Origin: Lysinibacillus louembei
GTDB lineage: Bacteria > Bacillota > Bacilli > Bacillales_A > Planococcaceae
NCBI RefSeq assembly: GCF_033880585.1
Contig: NZ_CP137624.1
Location: 1,418,001-1,482,000, forward strand
Direction: 5' to 3'
DNA: 64,000 bases
The notes below the pieces were generated by a model. That model did no database searches. It saw nothing but the letters and a program-made list of their open reading frames with translations, and was not told the DNA's origin. A program made the position numbers and the translations under genes. Each line of letters begins with the position of its first letter. Within the stretch, counting starts at the first letter, position 1. Below, piece after piece: positions 53,478-62,168 of this stretch.

Positions 53478-54410
53478 TTAATGATGATGCTCAGGAGCTG
53501 CTTCTAGTGTGCAAAGAATTGCCTCATCGTGATGATGATTTGCTGGCTCCATTTGCAATGCAATATGATGAATCCCTTTATGCTGTAGCAAATGCTCAAT
53601 CGAATGTGTGATTTTATTGCTTTCAGCAACTGTTAGCTGTTCATCAACTACGATATGACAGGAGAAGGCATGAAAGCCACTTGTGATTGTCCAAGCATGG
53701 ACATCGTGAATGCCTTTAACACCTTCTACTTTTGCTATTGCTTGAACGACTTGATTAATATCAACATCTGCTGGTGTGCCCTCCATTAAAATATGAATCG
53801 CCTTTTTGGCTACGAAATAGCCGCTACGTAACACAAGAATAGCTACAATAACACTTGCTAACGGGTCAGCCCAGCCCCAACCAAAAAACATGATGAACAA
53901 TGCAGCAATAATTGCACCAACTGAGCCGAGCATATCGCTTATTACATGTAAAAAAGCGCCTCGCATATTTAAATTTTCCTCTGTATCAGCACCTCTCATC
54001 ATAATCCATGCGACTAAAATATTTACAGCAAGTCCAATGGAGCTAATAATAAGCATACCTACTGTGGCTACCTCTGGTGGATTAACAAAACGCTCAATTG
54101 CTTCATAAAAAATAATTAAGGCAATCGCAACTAATGTAACACCGTTAAATAATGCTGCTAAAACTTCAAAGCGTTTATAGCCGAATGTTTTATTATACGT
54201 AACGGCTTTTTCACCCAATTTAAAAGCAATCAAGGCAATAGCTAATGAAATTGAGTCACTGAACATATGTCCAGCATCAGACAGTAAGGCGAGACTTTTT
54301 GTCAGGACGCCCCCAACTGCTTCAACGAGCATATATGTCGTAATAATTAAAAAGGAAATGAGCAATATTTTTTTGTTATTTGTGTGTGCATGGCTGTGTT
54401 CATGTCCCAT
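53478..54410 (-). CDS. czcD: Cation diffusion facilitator (Zn/Cd/Co efflux)
   Basis: This 310-residue CDF transporter has six helices. The metal site signature appears in LALLSDAGHMFSDSISLAIA (HxxxD with Asp residues), the second in GAFLHVISDMLGSVGAIIAA. The N-terminus (MGHEHSHAHTNNKK) and C-terminus (NHHHDEAILCTLEAAPEHHH) are His-rich, as in CzcD/ZitB. The cytoplasmic domain begins near HILMEGTPADVDINQVVQAI. It expels Zn2+ and related metals in exchange for H+ or K+. It is translated from the same operon as CzrA, 12 bases downstream of it, and so induced by the metal. Confidence 0.94.
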   Translation of the reverse strand: MGHEHSHAHTNNKKILLISFLIITTYMLVEAVGGVLTKSLALLSDAGHMFSDSISLAIALIAFKLGEKAVTYNKTFGYKRFEVLAALFNGVTLVAIALIIFYEAIERFVNPPEVATVGMLIISSIGLAVNILVAWIMMRGADTEENLNMRGAFLHVISDMLGSVGAIIAALFIMFFGWGWADPLASVIVAILVLRSGYFVAKKAIHILMEGTPADVDINQVVQAIAKVEGVKGIHDVHAWTITSGFHAFSCHIVVDEQLTVAESNKITHSIEHLLQHKGIHHIALQMEPANHHHDEAILCTLEAAPEHHH

Positions 54411-54422
54411 CTGTCATTCCTC

Positions 54423-54737
54423 CTAATGTGCAGCATGCTCAATTGCTTGCTGTAGTAAGTTCATAATATGGTCATCGTCCTTTGTGTAGTAAAGTGTTGT
54501 GCCTTCACGTCGGAACTTTACTAATCGCAGGTTTTTTAAAAAGCGTAGCTGATGAGATACTGTCGATTGGCTTAAATCCAACGTTTCAGCGATATGGTTG
54601 ACAGAATGTTCACCGCAGCAAAGTAAATTTAAAATGCGTATCCTTGTTGGATCACTTAATGCTTTAAATGTTTGAGATACAACGAATAAAGTTTCCTCGT
54701 CTAAATGATTTATTTGTTGATGATCGTTATTTTGCAT
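54423..54737 (-). CDS. czrA: ArsR/SmtB-family metal-sensing repressor, CzrA-like
   Basis: This 104-residue winged-helix repressor contains the HTH core [40 protein letters not shown] and the wing [20 protein letters not shown]. The C-terminal alpha-5 helix has [18 protein letters not shown], with the Asp/His pattern of the zinc sensor site (DxH...HxxH), as in CzrA and SmtB. It should release its operator when Zn2+, Cd2+ or Co2+ binds. A 34-bp palindrome lies just upstream and czcD downstream. Confidence 0.93.
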   Translation of the reverse strand: MQNNDHQQINHLDEETLFVVSQTFKALSDPTRIRILNLLCCGEHSVNHIAETLDLSQSTVSHQLRFLKNLRLVKFRREGTTLYYTKDDDHIMNLLQQAIEHAAH

Positions 54738-54753
54738 GTATGTGCGCCCCCTA

Positions 54754-54787
54754 TATTAATATATGAACATTTGCTCATATATTAATA
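54754..54787. promoter_or_regulatory. CzrA-type operator (34-bp near-perfect palindrome)
   Basis: The arms TATTAATATATGAACA (54754-54769) and TGCTCATATATTAATA (54772-54787) match at 15 of 16 positions. The core ATGAACA-TT-TGCTCAT is the ArsR/CzrA 12-2-12 operator type. It overlaps the promoter region of czrA-czcD. Confidence 0.88.
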
Positions 54788-54821
54788 TACATATTTTACG
54801 TATTTGTGTCAATTTAAATAA

Positions 54822-54850
54822 TTGACCTTTTCATAGGATTTTCATATATA
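54822..54850 (+). promoter_or_regulatory. Promoter of the orphan response regulator with 11-bp direct repeats
   Basis: TTGACC (54822-54827), 17 bases, TATATA (54845-54850). The spacer holds TTTTCATA twice (54828-54835 and 54839-54846), exactly 11 bases apart, an OmpR-type site. The leader is about 105 bases long. Confidence 0.5.
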
Positions 54851-54960
54851 TTAGAATTATATTTACTTAGTAGGCTGATTATCTAAATCGATTTAACATG
54901 ATAATAGTCTATTAGCAATTTAAACTTTATAAATCCAATATTTTTAGAGGTGAATCATAG

Positions 54961-55638
54961 TTGAAGCAAGTGTTGGTAATTAAAAATGAACGGTCTTTAA
55001 CAAAGAAAATCGTAAGTGGTCTAAAGCAAGAAGGCCATTTCAATTTAACGCTTCATAATGAAAATAAAGGTTTAAATATAGTATATGAGCAAGATTGGGA
55101 TATTATAGTACTGGATTGGGATTTATTAAGTATATCTGGAATAGAAATTTGCAGACAAATAAGGGCTGTTAAAACGACGCCAATTATTATTGTGACAAAC
55201 AATATATCTAGCCAAGATTGCATAGCAGGATTACAAGCAGGAGCAGATGATTATATAAGAAAACCATTTGTGAAAGAAGAATTGGTAGCAAGAATAAAAG
55301 TTGTTTTAAGAAGATGGGAAGGGAGCCAGTCAGGCGAGCCTGATTTTTTCCGTTTTAAAGAGCTACTGGTTGATACATCGCGCAATATTGTAACAAAAGA
55401 TGGCGAAACCCTCCCACTTACTAGGCGGGAGTATGACCTACTTGTATTTTTAATTAAGAATAAAAATAAAATATTGAGCCGTGAAATGCTATTGAACCAG
55501 GTTTGGGGATATGATGTTGCAGTAAATCCTAATGTAGTAGATTTATATATTGGTTATTTAAGAAAAAAGCTAAAGGGCGAGAAGAAAGACCAATATATTC
55601 AAACAATACATGGCAGAGGCTATTCAATGATTGAGTAG
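54961..55638 (+). CDS. Orphan OmpR/PhoB-family response regulator
   Basis: This 225-residue regulator starts at TTG 54961 after AGGTGA. The receiver domain (about 1-118) has the phosphoacceptor Asp52 in IIVLDWDLLS, the conserved Thr/Ser switch region and Lys101 in IRKPF. One acidic-pocket residue is Asn9 instead of Asp (VIKNER), which may lower phosphorylation. The DNA-binding winged helix (about 125-225) has LLVDTSRNIVTKDGETLPLT, RREYDLLVFLIKNKNKILSR and WGYDVAVNPNVVDLYIGYLR. No histidine kinase gene lies nearby, so it is an orphan. The siderophore operon directly downstream shares direct repeats with its own promoter, and is the likely target. Confidence 0.9.
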   Translation: MKQVLVIKNERSLTKKIVSGLKQEGHFNLTLHNENKGLNIVYEQDWDIIVLDWDLLSISGIEICRQIRAVKTTPIIIVTNNISSQDCIAGLQAGADDYIRKPFVKEELVARIKVVLRRWEGSQSGEPDFFRFKELLVDTSRNIVTKDGETLPLTRREYDLLVFLIKNKNKILSREMLLNQVWGYDVAVNPNVVDLYIGYLRKKLKGEKKDQYIQTIHGRGYSMIE

Positions 55639-55680
55639 TAAAATCAGATAATAGACAAAGGCCACATTAAACATAATCGA

Positions 55681-55727
55681 AAAACATGAGTAAAACAGTT
55701 TTAACTTGTTTTGCTCATGTTTTTTTA
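55681..55727 (+). terminator. Rho-independent terminator after the response regulator gene
   Basis: AAAACATGAGTAAAACA and TGTTTTGCTCATGTTTT around GTTTTAACT, then TTTTT. Confidence 0.85.
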
Positions 55728-55845
55728 TTAAATGTGACAATCAAACTAAGGGTATTGAAGAATAAAAAATTGTAAGTTATGTGTTATTTTTTGCGTTTTA
55801 TCTACAAGATGATAAAAAAAGTAAATTTAATTAATTAATTCACAT

Positions 55846-55881
55846 CTTTCACAAGATTTTCACAGAATTAATGTCTATACT
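55846..55881 (+). promoter_or_regulatory. Promoter region of siderophore operon A with OmpR-type direct repeats
   Basis: CTTTCACA (55846-55853) and TTTTCACA (55857-55864) are 11 bases apart; TATACT (55876-55881) is the -10. The -35 is poor, which fits an activator. A third TTCACA (55839-55844) lies 9 bases before. The repeats match those in front of the response regulator gene. Confidence 0.5.
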
Positions 55882-55901
55882 AATCAACAGAACGTTCAAA
55901 T

Positions 55902-55920
55902 GAAAATGATTATCAATATC
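55902..55920. promoter_or_regulatory. Fur box of siderophore operon A
   Basis: GAAAATGATTATCAATATC matches the 19-bp Fur consensus at 16 of 19; the 7-1-7 core TGAAAATGATTATCA (55901-55915) matches at 14 of 15. It lies downstream of the -10, where repression is effective. Confidence 0.8.
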
Positions 55921-56004
55921 GAATAGATGGATAACAACAACTATCCAATGTAATCGATGGGCTACATCATTTTCGAAATAAACTAAATTTTAAGGAGTAT
56001 ATGT

Positions 56005-57063
56005 ATGAAAAAATCAATGTTATTAAAGCTAGTTAGTATTCTAGCAGTTTTGACTTTGCTATTAGTCGCTTGCTCAGATTCAAGTAAGGACAGTAATGGA
56101 GCTAAGGAGACTGAAGAAACAAATCAAGAATCAAATTCTACTGGAGCAGATGAGACTGAAGAGGCTACTGAACCTACGACAGTAGAAATTACTGATATTC
56201 ATGGAACTGTTACTGTTCCTGTAAATCCAAAGAATGTAGTTGCTTTAGATAATAGAACTTTTGAAACTTTACAAGATTGGGGAATTGAATTAGTAGCTGT
56301 GCCAAAGGATGTAATGCCTGCGGATTTATCATATGTAAAAGATGAGTCAGTTCAAAATATCGGGAACCACCGTGAACCAAATCTTGAAATTTTAGCAGCG
56401 GCAAATCCTGAGCTTGTAATTGTAGGTCAACGATTTGCAGACTACTATGAAGATATCAAAAAATTAGTACCAAATGCTACAGTGATTGACCTTAGCTTTG
56501 ATGTTTCTGGTGAAACTGGCGCACCTGGAGAAAGCTTTGTAAATGGATTTAAGGATACTACAATTGCTTTAGGTCAAGTTTTTGATAAAAATGACGAAGC
56601 TAAACAATTAGTAGCTGATTTTGATAAAGCTATCGAAGATGCTAAGTCTGCATATAACGGAACGGATACAGTGATGAGTGTCATCGTTTCTGGTGGAAAT
56701 ATCGGTTTTGCAGCTCCTCATTCTGGACGTGTTTGGGGACCAATGTATGAAATTTTTGGATGGACTCCAGCATTAGAAGTTACTGAGTCTACATCAGATC
56801 ACCAAGGTGATGAAGTTTCTGTTGAAGCGATTGCACAAAGCAATCCTGATTGGCTGTTCGTTTTAGATCGTGATGCTGCAATAGCTGGCGAAGAGGAATT
56901 AGTACCTGCTCAGGATGTTATTAGTAACTCACCAGCTCTTCAAAACACAACAGCTGTTTCTAAAGAACAAATTGTTTATGCACCAGCGGATACTTACACA
57001 AATGAATCTATTCAAACTTATATAGAGCTATTTGAAAACCTTGCAAATACTTTAGCTAAGTAA
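56005..57063 (+). CDS. Siderophore-binding lipoprotein, operon A (FatB/YclQ-like)
   Basis: This 352-residue lipoprotein has a signal ending in LLLVAC and an acidic, Asn/Glu/Thr-rich linker. The binding fold starts with VEITDIHGTVTVPVNPKNVV, and the FatB/YclQ-like blocks ALDNRTFETLQDWGIELVAV, NLEILAAANPELVIVGQRFA and NPDWLFVLDRDAAI follow. Family members bind petrobactin or related catecholate/carboxylate siderophores. Two permeases and an ATPase follow with short gaps or overlaps, forming a complete importer. Regulated by Fur and perhaps by the orphan response regulator. Confidence 0.92.
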   Translation: MKKSMLLKLVSILAVLTLLLVACSDSSKDSNGAKETEETNQESNSTGADETEEATEPTTVEITDIHGTVTVPVNPKNVVALDNRTFETLQDWGIELVAVPKDVMPADLSYVKDESVQNIGNHREPNLEILAAANPELVIVGQRFADYYEDIKKLVPNATVIDLSFDVSGETGAPGESFVNGFKDTTIALGQVFDKNDEAKQLVADFDKAIEDAKSAYNGTDTVMSVIVSGGNIGFAAPHSGRVWGPMYEIFGWTPALEVTESTSDHQGDEVSVEAIAQSNPDWLFVLDRDAAIAGEEELVPAQDVISNSPALQNTTAVSKEQIVYAPADTYTNESIQTYIELFENLANTLAK

Positions 57064-57082
57064 TGTAAAGGAGTATACAATA

Positions 57083-58099
57083 GTGCCAAAAAATATAACT
57101 TCTAGGGTTGAGAATCTTTCTCAACCCCAGTTTTATAACCACAATAAGATATGGACCAAGTCTTTTATAGTAACGATTATAGTTGTTGTAATTTTAGGCA
57201 TTATTTCACTGTTCACTGGGGTTTACGATATACGTGGACAAGAGGATGGCACGGAGATGTTTTTCATTACTCGTGTTCCAAGAACGGTGGCATTAATGCT
57301 TACTGGGGCAGCAATGGCAATGGCAGGACTCGTCATGCAATTGCTTACACAAAATCGCTTTGTGGAACCTACCACAACAGGAACAATTGAATGGGCAGGT
57401 TTAGGGCTTCTTCTTGTTTATTTATTAGTTCCAGCTCCAACTTTAGTTATGAGAATGACAGGGGCAATCATTTTTTCTTTTATAGGAACAATGATTTTCT
57501 TTTTATTTTTAAGAAGAGTGAAGCTACGTTCTTCTTTAATTGTCCCGATTATTGGATTGATGCTTGGTGCAGTCATTTCAGCAGTCTCCACCTTTATTGG
57601 ACTTCTTTTTCAAATGACACAAAGCATTGAAAATTGGTTCGTCGGTTCTTTTGCGGCCGTACAAGTTGGGCGATATGAATATTTATGGATAATTGTTATT
57701 GTTACTTTGTTTATTTTTATTTATGCGAATCGATTGACATTAGCAGGACTAGGTGAAGATGTTGCGACAAGCCTTGGCGCTAATTATAATAGAATCGTTT
57801 TTGTAGGTACAGGTCTTATTTCTTTAGCAGTTGGAATTGTTGCAGCAGTTATTGGAAACCTACCTTTTTTAGGTTTAATTGTCCCAAATATTGTTTCCAT
57901 GTTTAGAGGAGATGACCTTAGAAGTAATTTGCCTTGGGTATGTCTGATAGGAATGGGTACTATCACTACTTGTGATATCATTTCTCGAACAATTATTATG
58001 CCTTTTGAAGTGCCTGTTTCTTTAATACTTGGAACAGTAGGGGCAGTTGTATTTATTACTATTTTATTGAGACAAAGAAAACCAAGGAGGCTAAGATGA
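57083..58099 (+). CDS. FecCD-family siderophore permease 1, operon A
   Basis: This 338-residue permease has about nine to ten helices. It starts at GTG 57083 after AAAGGAG. Family motifs are FFITRVPRTVALMLTGAAMA, MAGLVMQLLTQNRFVEPTTT and the helix NLPFLGLIVPNIVSMFRGDD, where the GLxxPxxxR-like segment contacts the ATPase. It pairs with the second permease, whose start overlaps its stop by four bases. Closest layout in Bacillus is YclN. Confidence 0.92.
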   Translation: MPKNITSRVENLSQPQFYNHNKIWTKSFIVTIIVVVILGIISLFTGVYDIRGQEDGTEMFFITRVPRTVALMLTGAAMAMAGLVMQLLTQNRFVEPTTTGTIEWAGLGLLLVYLLVPAPTLVMRMTGAIIFSFIGTMIFFLFLRRVKLRSSLIVPIIGLMLGAVISAVSTFIGLLFQMTQSIENWFVGSFAAVQVGRYEYLWIIVIVTLFIFIYANRLTLAGLGEDVATSLGANYNRIVFVGTGLISLAVGIVAAVIGNLPFLGLIVPNIVSMFRGDDLRSNLPWVCLIGMGTITTCDIISRTIIMPFEVPVSLILGTVGAVVFITILLRQRKPRRLR

Positions 58100-59160
58100 G
58101 CACATTGGAATATAGAAATAAAGAAAATGTCGAAATTGATTCTAGCCTCCATCATAAAAGTAGGTCAGCGAGGGCTTTTCGTTCTAAGAAAGAAGAAAGA
58201 CGTTATTGGATTTTACTGATAACATTTATTGCTTGCGGTCTACTTGCTTCATATGGGCTTTTAGTTTATAACAATCCAGTTCCAATCGATTCACCTTCTT
58301 TTATCCCAGTTGTGATAAGAAGGATTGTAGCGATTGTTGCAATGATTATTGCTGCGATTTGTCATAGCTTGTCAACTGTTGCTTTCCAATCGATTACAAA
58401 TAACAAAATTATTACGCCTTCACTTTTAGGCTTTGAATCACTTTACTCAACAATACATACGAGTACCATATTTTTCTTTGGTGCTAGTGCATTAATCAAT
58501 TTTAGTGGGATTAGTTCATTTATTTTTCAAGTTATCCTAATGGTCTTGATGAGTTTAATCCTTTACGGATGGCTTCTTTCCGGGAAATATGGTAATTTAC
58601 AACTTATGCTTTTGGTCGGCATTATTATTGGAACTGGGCTGAATTCTGTGTCAACTTTTATGAGAAGATTGCTTGCTCCTTCTGAGTTTGATATTTTACA
58701 GGCAAAATTGTTTGGTTCTGTCAATCATGCAGATGCGGCATATTTCCCGATTGTCATTCCGATGGTAATCATTATTGGGTTATTACTGATTGCTCATTCT
58801 AAAAACTTAAATGTATTGTCACTTGGGAAGGATGTTTCTACTTCTTTTGGCGTTAGACATCAATCTAGTGTAATTTATACGCTAATATTAGTTGCAATTT
58901 TGATGTCCATTTCAACCGCTTTGATTGGACCACTTACCTTCTACGGATTTTTAGTAGCAACTTTGAGTTATCAAGCAGCACCAACGTATGATCATCGATA
59001 TATTTTTCCAATGGCTTTTGCTATAGGATTTTTGATTATAACAAGCGCATACTTTTTGATGTATCATGTATTTAATGCACAAGGTGTGGTTTCAGTTATT
59101 ATTGAACTATTTGGTGGCGTCATCTTTTTAATTGTGATTTTAAGGAAGAGGGCTTTATGA
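58096..59160 (+). CDS. FecCD-family siderophore permease 2, operon A
   Basis: This 354-residue protein is longer than typical permeases because of a 30-40 residue charged N-terminal extension (STLEYRNKENVEIDSSLHHK, then SRSARAFRSKKEERRY) before the first helix. The membrane part has the family helices: CHSLSTVAFQSITNNKIITP and GPLTFYGFLVATLSYQAAPT. It overlaps both neighbours, so the unit is translationally coupled. It corresponds to YclO in layout. The charged extension may be real or reflect an upstream start; an internal ATG is less well placed. Confidence 0.9.
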   Translation: MSTLEYRNKENVEIDSSLHHKSRSARAFRSKKEERRYWILLITFIACGLLASYGLLVYNNPVPIDSPSFIPVVIRRIVAIVAMIIAAICHSLSTVAFQSITNNKIITPSLLGFESLYSTIHTSTIFFFGASALINFSGISSFIFQVILMVLMSLILYGWLLSGKYGNLQLMLLVGIIIGTGLNSVSTFMRRLLAPSEFDILQAKLFGSVNHADAAYFPIVIPMVIIIGLLLIAHSKNLNVLSLGKDVSTSFGVRHQSSVIYTLILVAILMSISTALIGPLTFYGFLVATLSYQAAPTYDHRYIFPMAFAIGFLIITSAYFLMYHVFNAQGVVSVIIELFGGVIFLIVILRKRAL

Positions 59161-59909
59161 TAAAAATTGATAATGTGAAAAAGTCATATACGGATAAAGT
59201 AGAAATAGGACCTTTGAATATTGAAATACCAAAAGCAGGTTTTACTTCTTTAATTGGGCCAAATGGTGCCGGAAAGTCTACGACACTATTGATGATTGGC
59301 AGACTCTTGGATATGGAAGAAGGACAAATTCAGGTAGCGAATATGAATGTGTCAGATTCCAAATCAAAAGACTTAGCAAAAATCTTGACGATATTGCGAC
59401 AAGAAAATCATTTCGTCACTCGATTGACGATTAGACAGCTCGTTGGGTTTGGGCGTTTTCCCTATTCGAAGGGAAGGTTAACGAAAGAGGATGAGATGAT
59501 TATCTCTAAATATATCGATTTTTTAGACTTGACGGATTTAGAAAATAGATATTTAGATGAGCTTTCTGGTGGTCAAAGGCAACGGGCATATGTGGCAATG
59601 GTTTTATGTCAAGAAACAGAATATGTACTTTTGGATGAACCACTAAACAATCTGGATGTTGCTCGTTCTGTTCAAATGATGGAACACTTGAGACGAGCAG
59701 CGAATGAATTTGGACGAACGATTCTGACTGTTATGCATGATATAAATTTTGCAGCCAAATACTCTGATAGAATTTGTGCGATGAAGGATGGACAAATTGC
59801 TGCCTTCGGAACAGTTGAAGAAGTGATGAAGCCAGATATTTTAACAGATATTTTTGAAACGAAAATTGAAATTATTGAAGGGCCTTATGGGCCAATCGCT
59901 GTTTATTAG
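59157..59909 (+). CDS. Siderophore transporter ATPase, operon A
   Basis: This 250-residue ATPase contains Walker A GPNGAGKST near residue 37, signature LSGGQRQRAYVAMVL, Walker B YVLLDEPLNNLDVA and switch His in TVMHDINFAAKYSD. The D-loop is NNLD. It powers the two permeases encoded upstream (start overlaps by four bases). It closely resembles its counterpart in operon B and both are YclP-like. Confidence 0.94.
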   Translation: MIKIDNVKKSYTDKVEIGPLNIEIPKAGFTSLIGPNGAGKSTTLLMIGRLLDMEEGQIQVANMNVSDSKSKDLAKILTILRQENHFVTRLTIRQLVGFGRFPYSKGRLTKEDEMIISKYIDFLDLTDLENRYLDELSGGQRQRAYVAMVLCQETEYVLLDEPLNNLDVARSVQMMEHLRRAANEFGRTILTVMHDINFAAKYSDRICAMKDGQIAAFGTVEEVMKPDILTDIFETKIEIIEGPYGPIAVY

Positions 59910-59929
59910 CTTAAAATATGACAAAATTT

Positions 59930-60005
59930 AGACAGATATACTCTTTCGGTAAATGGCTGTGTTCACACTTTCATTTGCGCTGAAAAGAGGGTTTCTGTCT
60001 TTTTG
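59930..60005 (+). terminator. Probable terminator of siderophore operon A
   Basis: AGACAGATATACTCTTT and AAAAGAGGGTTTCTGTCT form a long imperfect stem with an inner structure, ending in TTTT. The remainder to 60271 holds the operon B promoter and Fur boxes. Confidence 0.55.
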
Positions 60006-60051
60006 CTTTCTGTCAAAAATCTTGTTAGTTATATAATAGATCTAATTAATT

Positions 60052-60066
60052 TAAGAATAATTCTCA
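60052..60066. promoter_or_regulatory. Second Fur-like site, operon B
   Basis: TAAGAAT-A-ATTCTCA resembles the 7-1-7 Fur site (11 of 14 arm positions). It lies just upstream of the -35 element. Confidence 0.5.
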
Positions 60067-60074
60067 ATTAGCTG

Positions 60075-60103
60075 TTGACTGCTGAGAAAAAGGTGCTTAT
60101 AAT
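60075..60103 (+). promoter_or_regulatory. Sigma-A promoter of siderophore operon B
   Basis: TTGACT (60075-60080), 17 bases, TATAAT (60098-60103); near-consensus. A transcript starting near 60110 would have a 5' leader of about 160 bases. Confidence 0.8.
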
Positions 60104-60113
60104 GGGGACTGTT

Positions 60114-60132
60114 GATAGTGATAATTGTTCTC
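60114..60132. promoter_or_regulatory. Fur box of siderophore operon B
   Basis: GATAGTGATAATTGTTCTC matches the 19-bp consensus at 15 of 19 and sits at about +5 of the predicted transcript. Confidence 0.72.
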
Positions 60133-60271
60133 AACATACTGTTGTCACTAGTTTAAATGTAATGGTGTTAGATTTCTTCTTGTAAAATGAGAGATTTGCA
60201 TTTGTTACGACGAGCTTTGTCTTGATTCAGAGGAATTGAGATAAACAATAATAAATCTACCGGGGATTGTT

Positions 60272-61222
60272 ATGAAAATAAGATATCTTTTAACTGCAAC
60301 AATTGTTTTATCAATTCTGTCACTTTTTATTGGGGTTATCAATATTAAGCCGACTGATTTGCTTGATTTCCAATCTGAGGAAACAAGGTTATTCCTTATA
60401 AGCCGTGTACCTAGACTTGTCGCTATTTTGCTAGCAGGCGCAGGGATGAGTATTGCTGGTTTAATTATGCAAAGCTTAAGTCGCAATAAATTCGTGTCAC
60501 CAACAACAGCAGGTACACTTGATGCGACAAAATTAGGCGTGCTAGTTTCGATGATGATATTTACAAGCGCAAGCTATTTACAAAAAATATCGCTTGCTTT
60601 CATATTTGCATTAGCTGGAACGCTGCTATTTATGCAAATACTAAACCGCATTAAATTCAAAGATGCGATTTTCATTCCATTGATCGGCTTAATGTTTGGT
60701 AATATTTTATCTTCTATTACGACATTCTTTGCGTACAAAGCAAATATTATACAAAATATGTCAGCTTGGCTACAGGGGAATTTTGCATTAATTATGAAAG
60801 GTCGTTATGAGCTTTTATACATAAGTGTACCAGTGCTTATATTAGCATACATTTATGCTAACCGCTTTACTGTTGCGGGTATGGGAGAGGACTTTGCAAA
60901 AAATTTAGGTCTATCCTATAAATTTGTTGTGAATTTAGGCTTAGTGCTAGTAGCTCTTATTTCAACAACAGTAGTGCTAACTGTCGGCATGATTCCATTC
61001 CTTGGATTAATTATTCCGAACATGGTCTCTTTATTTAAAGGAGATAATTTAGCGAAAACATTACCGCATACGGCATTGCTTGGGATGTCATTCTTATTAA
61101 TATGCGATATTTTAGGACGCGTTATTATTTATCCTTATGAAATACCGATTAGCATGACAGTCGGTGTGATTGGCAGTGCCATCTTCCTAATCATGTTGTT
61201 TAGGGGGAGAGCATATGCGTAA
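60272..61222 (+). CDS. yclN: FecCD-family siderophore permease 1, operon B (YclN-like)
   Basis: This 316-residue permease has about nine helices: LISRVPRLVAILLAGAGMSI, AGLIMQSLSRNKFVSPTTAG and GMIPFLGLIIPNMVSLFKGD. The ribosome site is weak (GGGGAT). Operon order permease, permease, ATPase, binding protein equals yclNOPQ of Bacillus subtilis, the petrobactin importer. Substrate identity is an inference. Its neighbour overlaps by eight bases. Confidence 0.9.
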   Translation: MKIRYLLTATIVLSILSLFIGVINIKPTDLLDFQSEETRLFLISRVPRLVAILLAGAGMSIAGLIMQSLSRNKFVSPTTAGTLDATKLGVLVSMMIFTSASYLQKISLAFIFALAGTLLFMQILNRIKFKDAIFIPLIGLMFGNILSSITTFFAYKANIIQNMSAWLQGNFALIMKGRYELLYISVPVLILAYIYANRFTVAGMGEDFAKNLGLSYKFVVNLGLVLVALISTTVVLTVGMIPFLGLIIPNMVSLFKGDNLAKTLPHTALLGMSFLLICDILGRVIIYPYEIPISMTVGVIGSAIFLIMLFRGRAYA

Positions 61223-62168
61223 TCGTACGAAAATGTTGGTGTTATTGGGCTTAGCGATTATAAGTGTGGCACTTTACGTTTTTTATCAACTAAATGGAAA
61301 TTATCATTATGCATTTCCACGCCGCCTTGTGAAAGTATCTGCTATGGCATTAACAGGTGTTGCCATTGCCTATTCGACTGTTGTCTTCCAAACAATTACA
61401 CATAATCGTATTTTAACACCGAGTGTAATGGGGCTTGATGCACTTTATATGATGGTGCAAACAATCATTTTTTTCCTTTTTGGCTCTGTTTCAATTTTTG
61501 TGTTAAATGCGTATGTTAACTTTTTGACAGCAACAGCAGCAATGATTTTATTTGCAATGATTTTCTATCGCTTGCTATTTAAAGAAGGTAAGCGCCCAAT
61601 TTATTTTTTATTATTAGTAGGGATGATTGTTGGTACATTTTTAGGTAGTGTCACAACATTCATGCAAGTATTGATTGACCCTAATGAGTTTTTAAACTTA
61701 CAAAGCAAAATGTTTGCTAGCTTTAATAATGTCAATACGAATTTAGTTTGGCTAGCAGGTATTGTTATTTTGTTAACATTTATTTATGGCTGGCGTCATA
61801 TGAGACAGCTTGATGTTATGTCTCTTGGACGCGATACAGCGATTAACTTAGGTGTGCCGTATGATAAGCTTGTCCAACGTATGTTGATTATTTCTTCTAT
61901 ATTAATTGCTGTTTCAACTGCGCTTGTTGGACCTATCACTTTCTTCGGTTTAATCGTAGCGAATTTGTCTTATCAATACTTTAAAACGTATAAACATTCT
62001 ATATTAATTGTAGGCTCTTGTTTAATGAGCGTTGTTGCTTTAGTTGGTGGACAGTTTGTCGTAGAGCGAATTTTTAGCTTTACAACAACATTGAGTGTGA
62101 TTATAAACTTTATAGGTGGCGTATACTTTATCTACCTATTATTAAAGGAAAGTAGGTCTGCAGCATGA
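61215..62168 (+). CDS. yclO: FecCD-family siderophore permease 2, operon B (YclO-like)
   Basis: This 317-residue permease has hydrophobic helices from residue 8 on (MLVLLGLAIISVALYVFYQL) and the family blocks AIAYSTVVFQTITHNRILTP and GPITFFGLIVANLSYQYFKT. Unlike the operon A counterpart it lacks the charged N-terminal extension. It overlaps both neighbours by 4-8 bases, consistent with coupled translation of equal amounts of subunits. Confidence 0.9.
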   Translation: MRNRTKMLVLLGLAIISVALYVFYQLNGNYHYAFPRRLVKVSAMALTGVAIAYSTVVFQTITHNRILTPSVMGLDALYMMVQTIIFFLFGSVSIFVLNAYVNFLTATAAMILFAMIFYRLLFKEGKRPIYFLLLVGMIVGTFLGSVTTFMQVLIDPNEFLNLQSKMFASFNNVNTNLVWLAGIVILLTFIYGWRHMRQLDVMSLGRDTAINLGVPYDKLVQRMLIISSILIAVSTALVGPITFFGLIVANLSYQYFKTYKHSILIVGSCLMSVVALVGGQFVVERIFSFTTTLSVIINFIGGVYFIYLLLKESRSAA

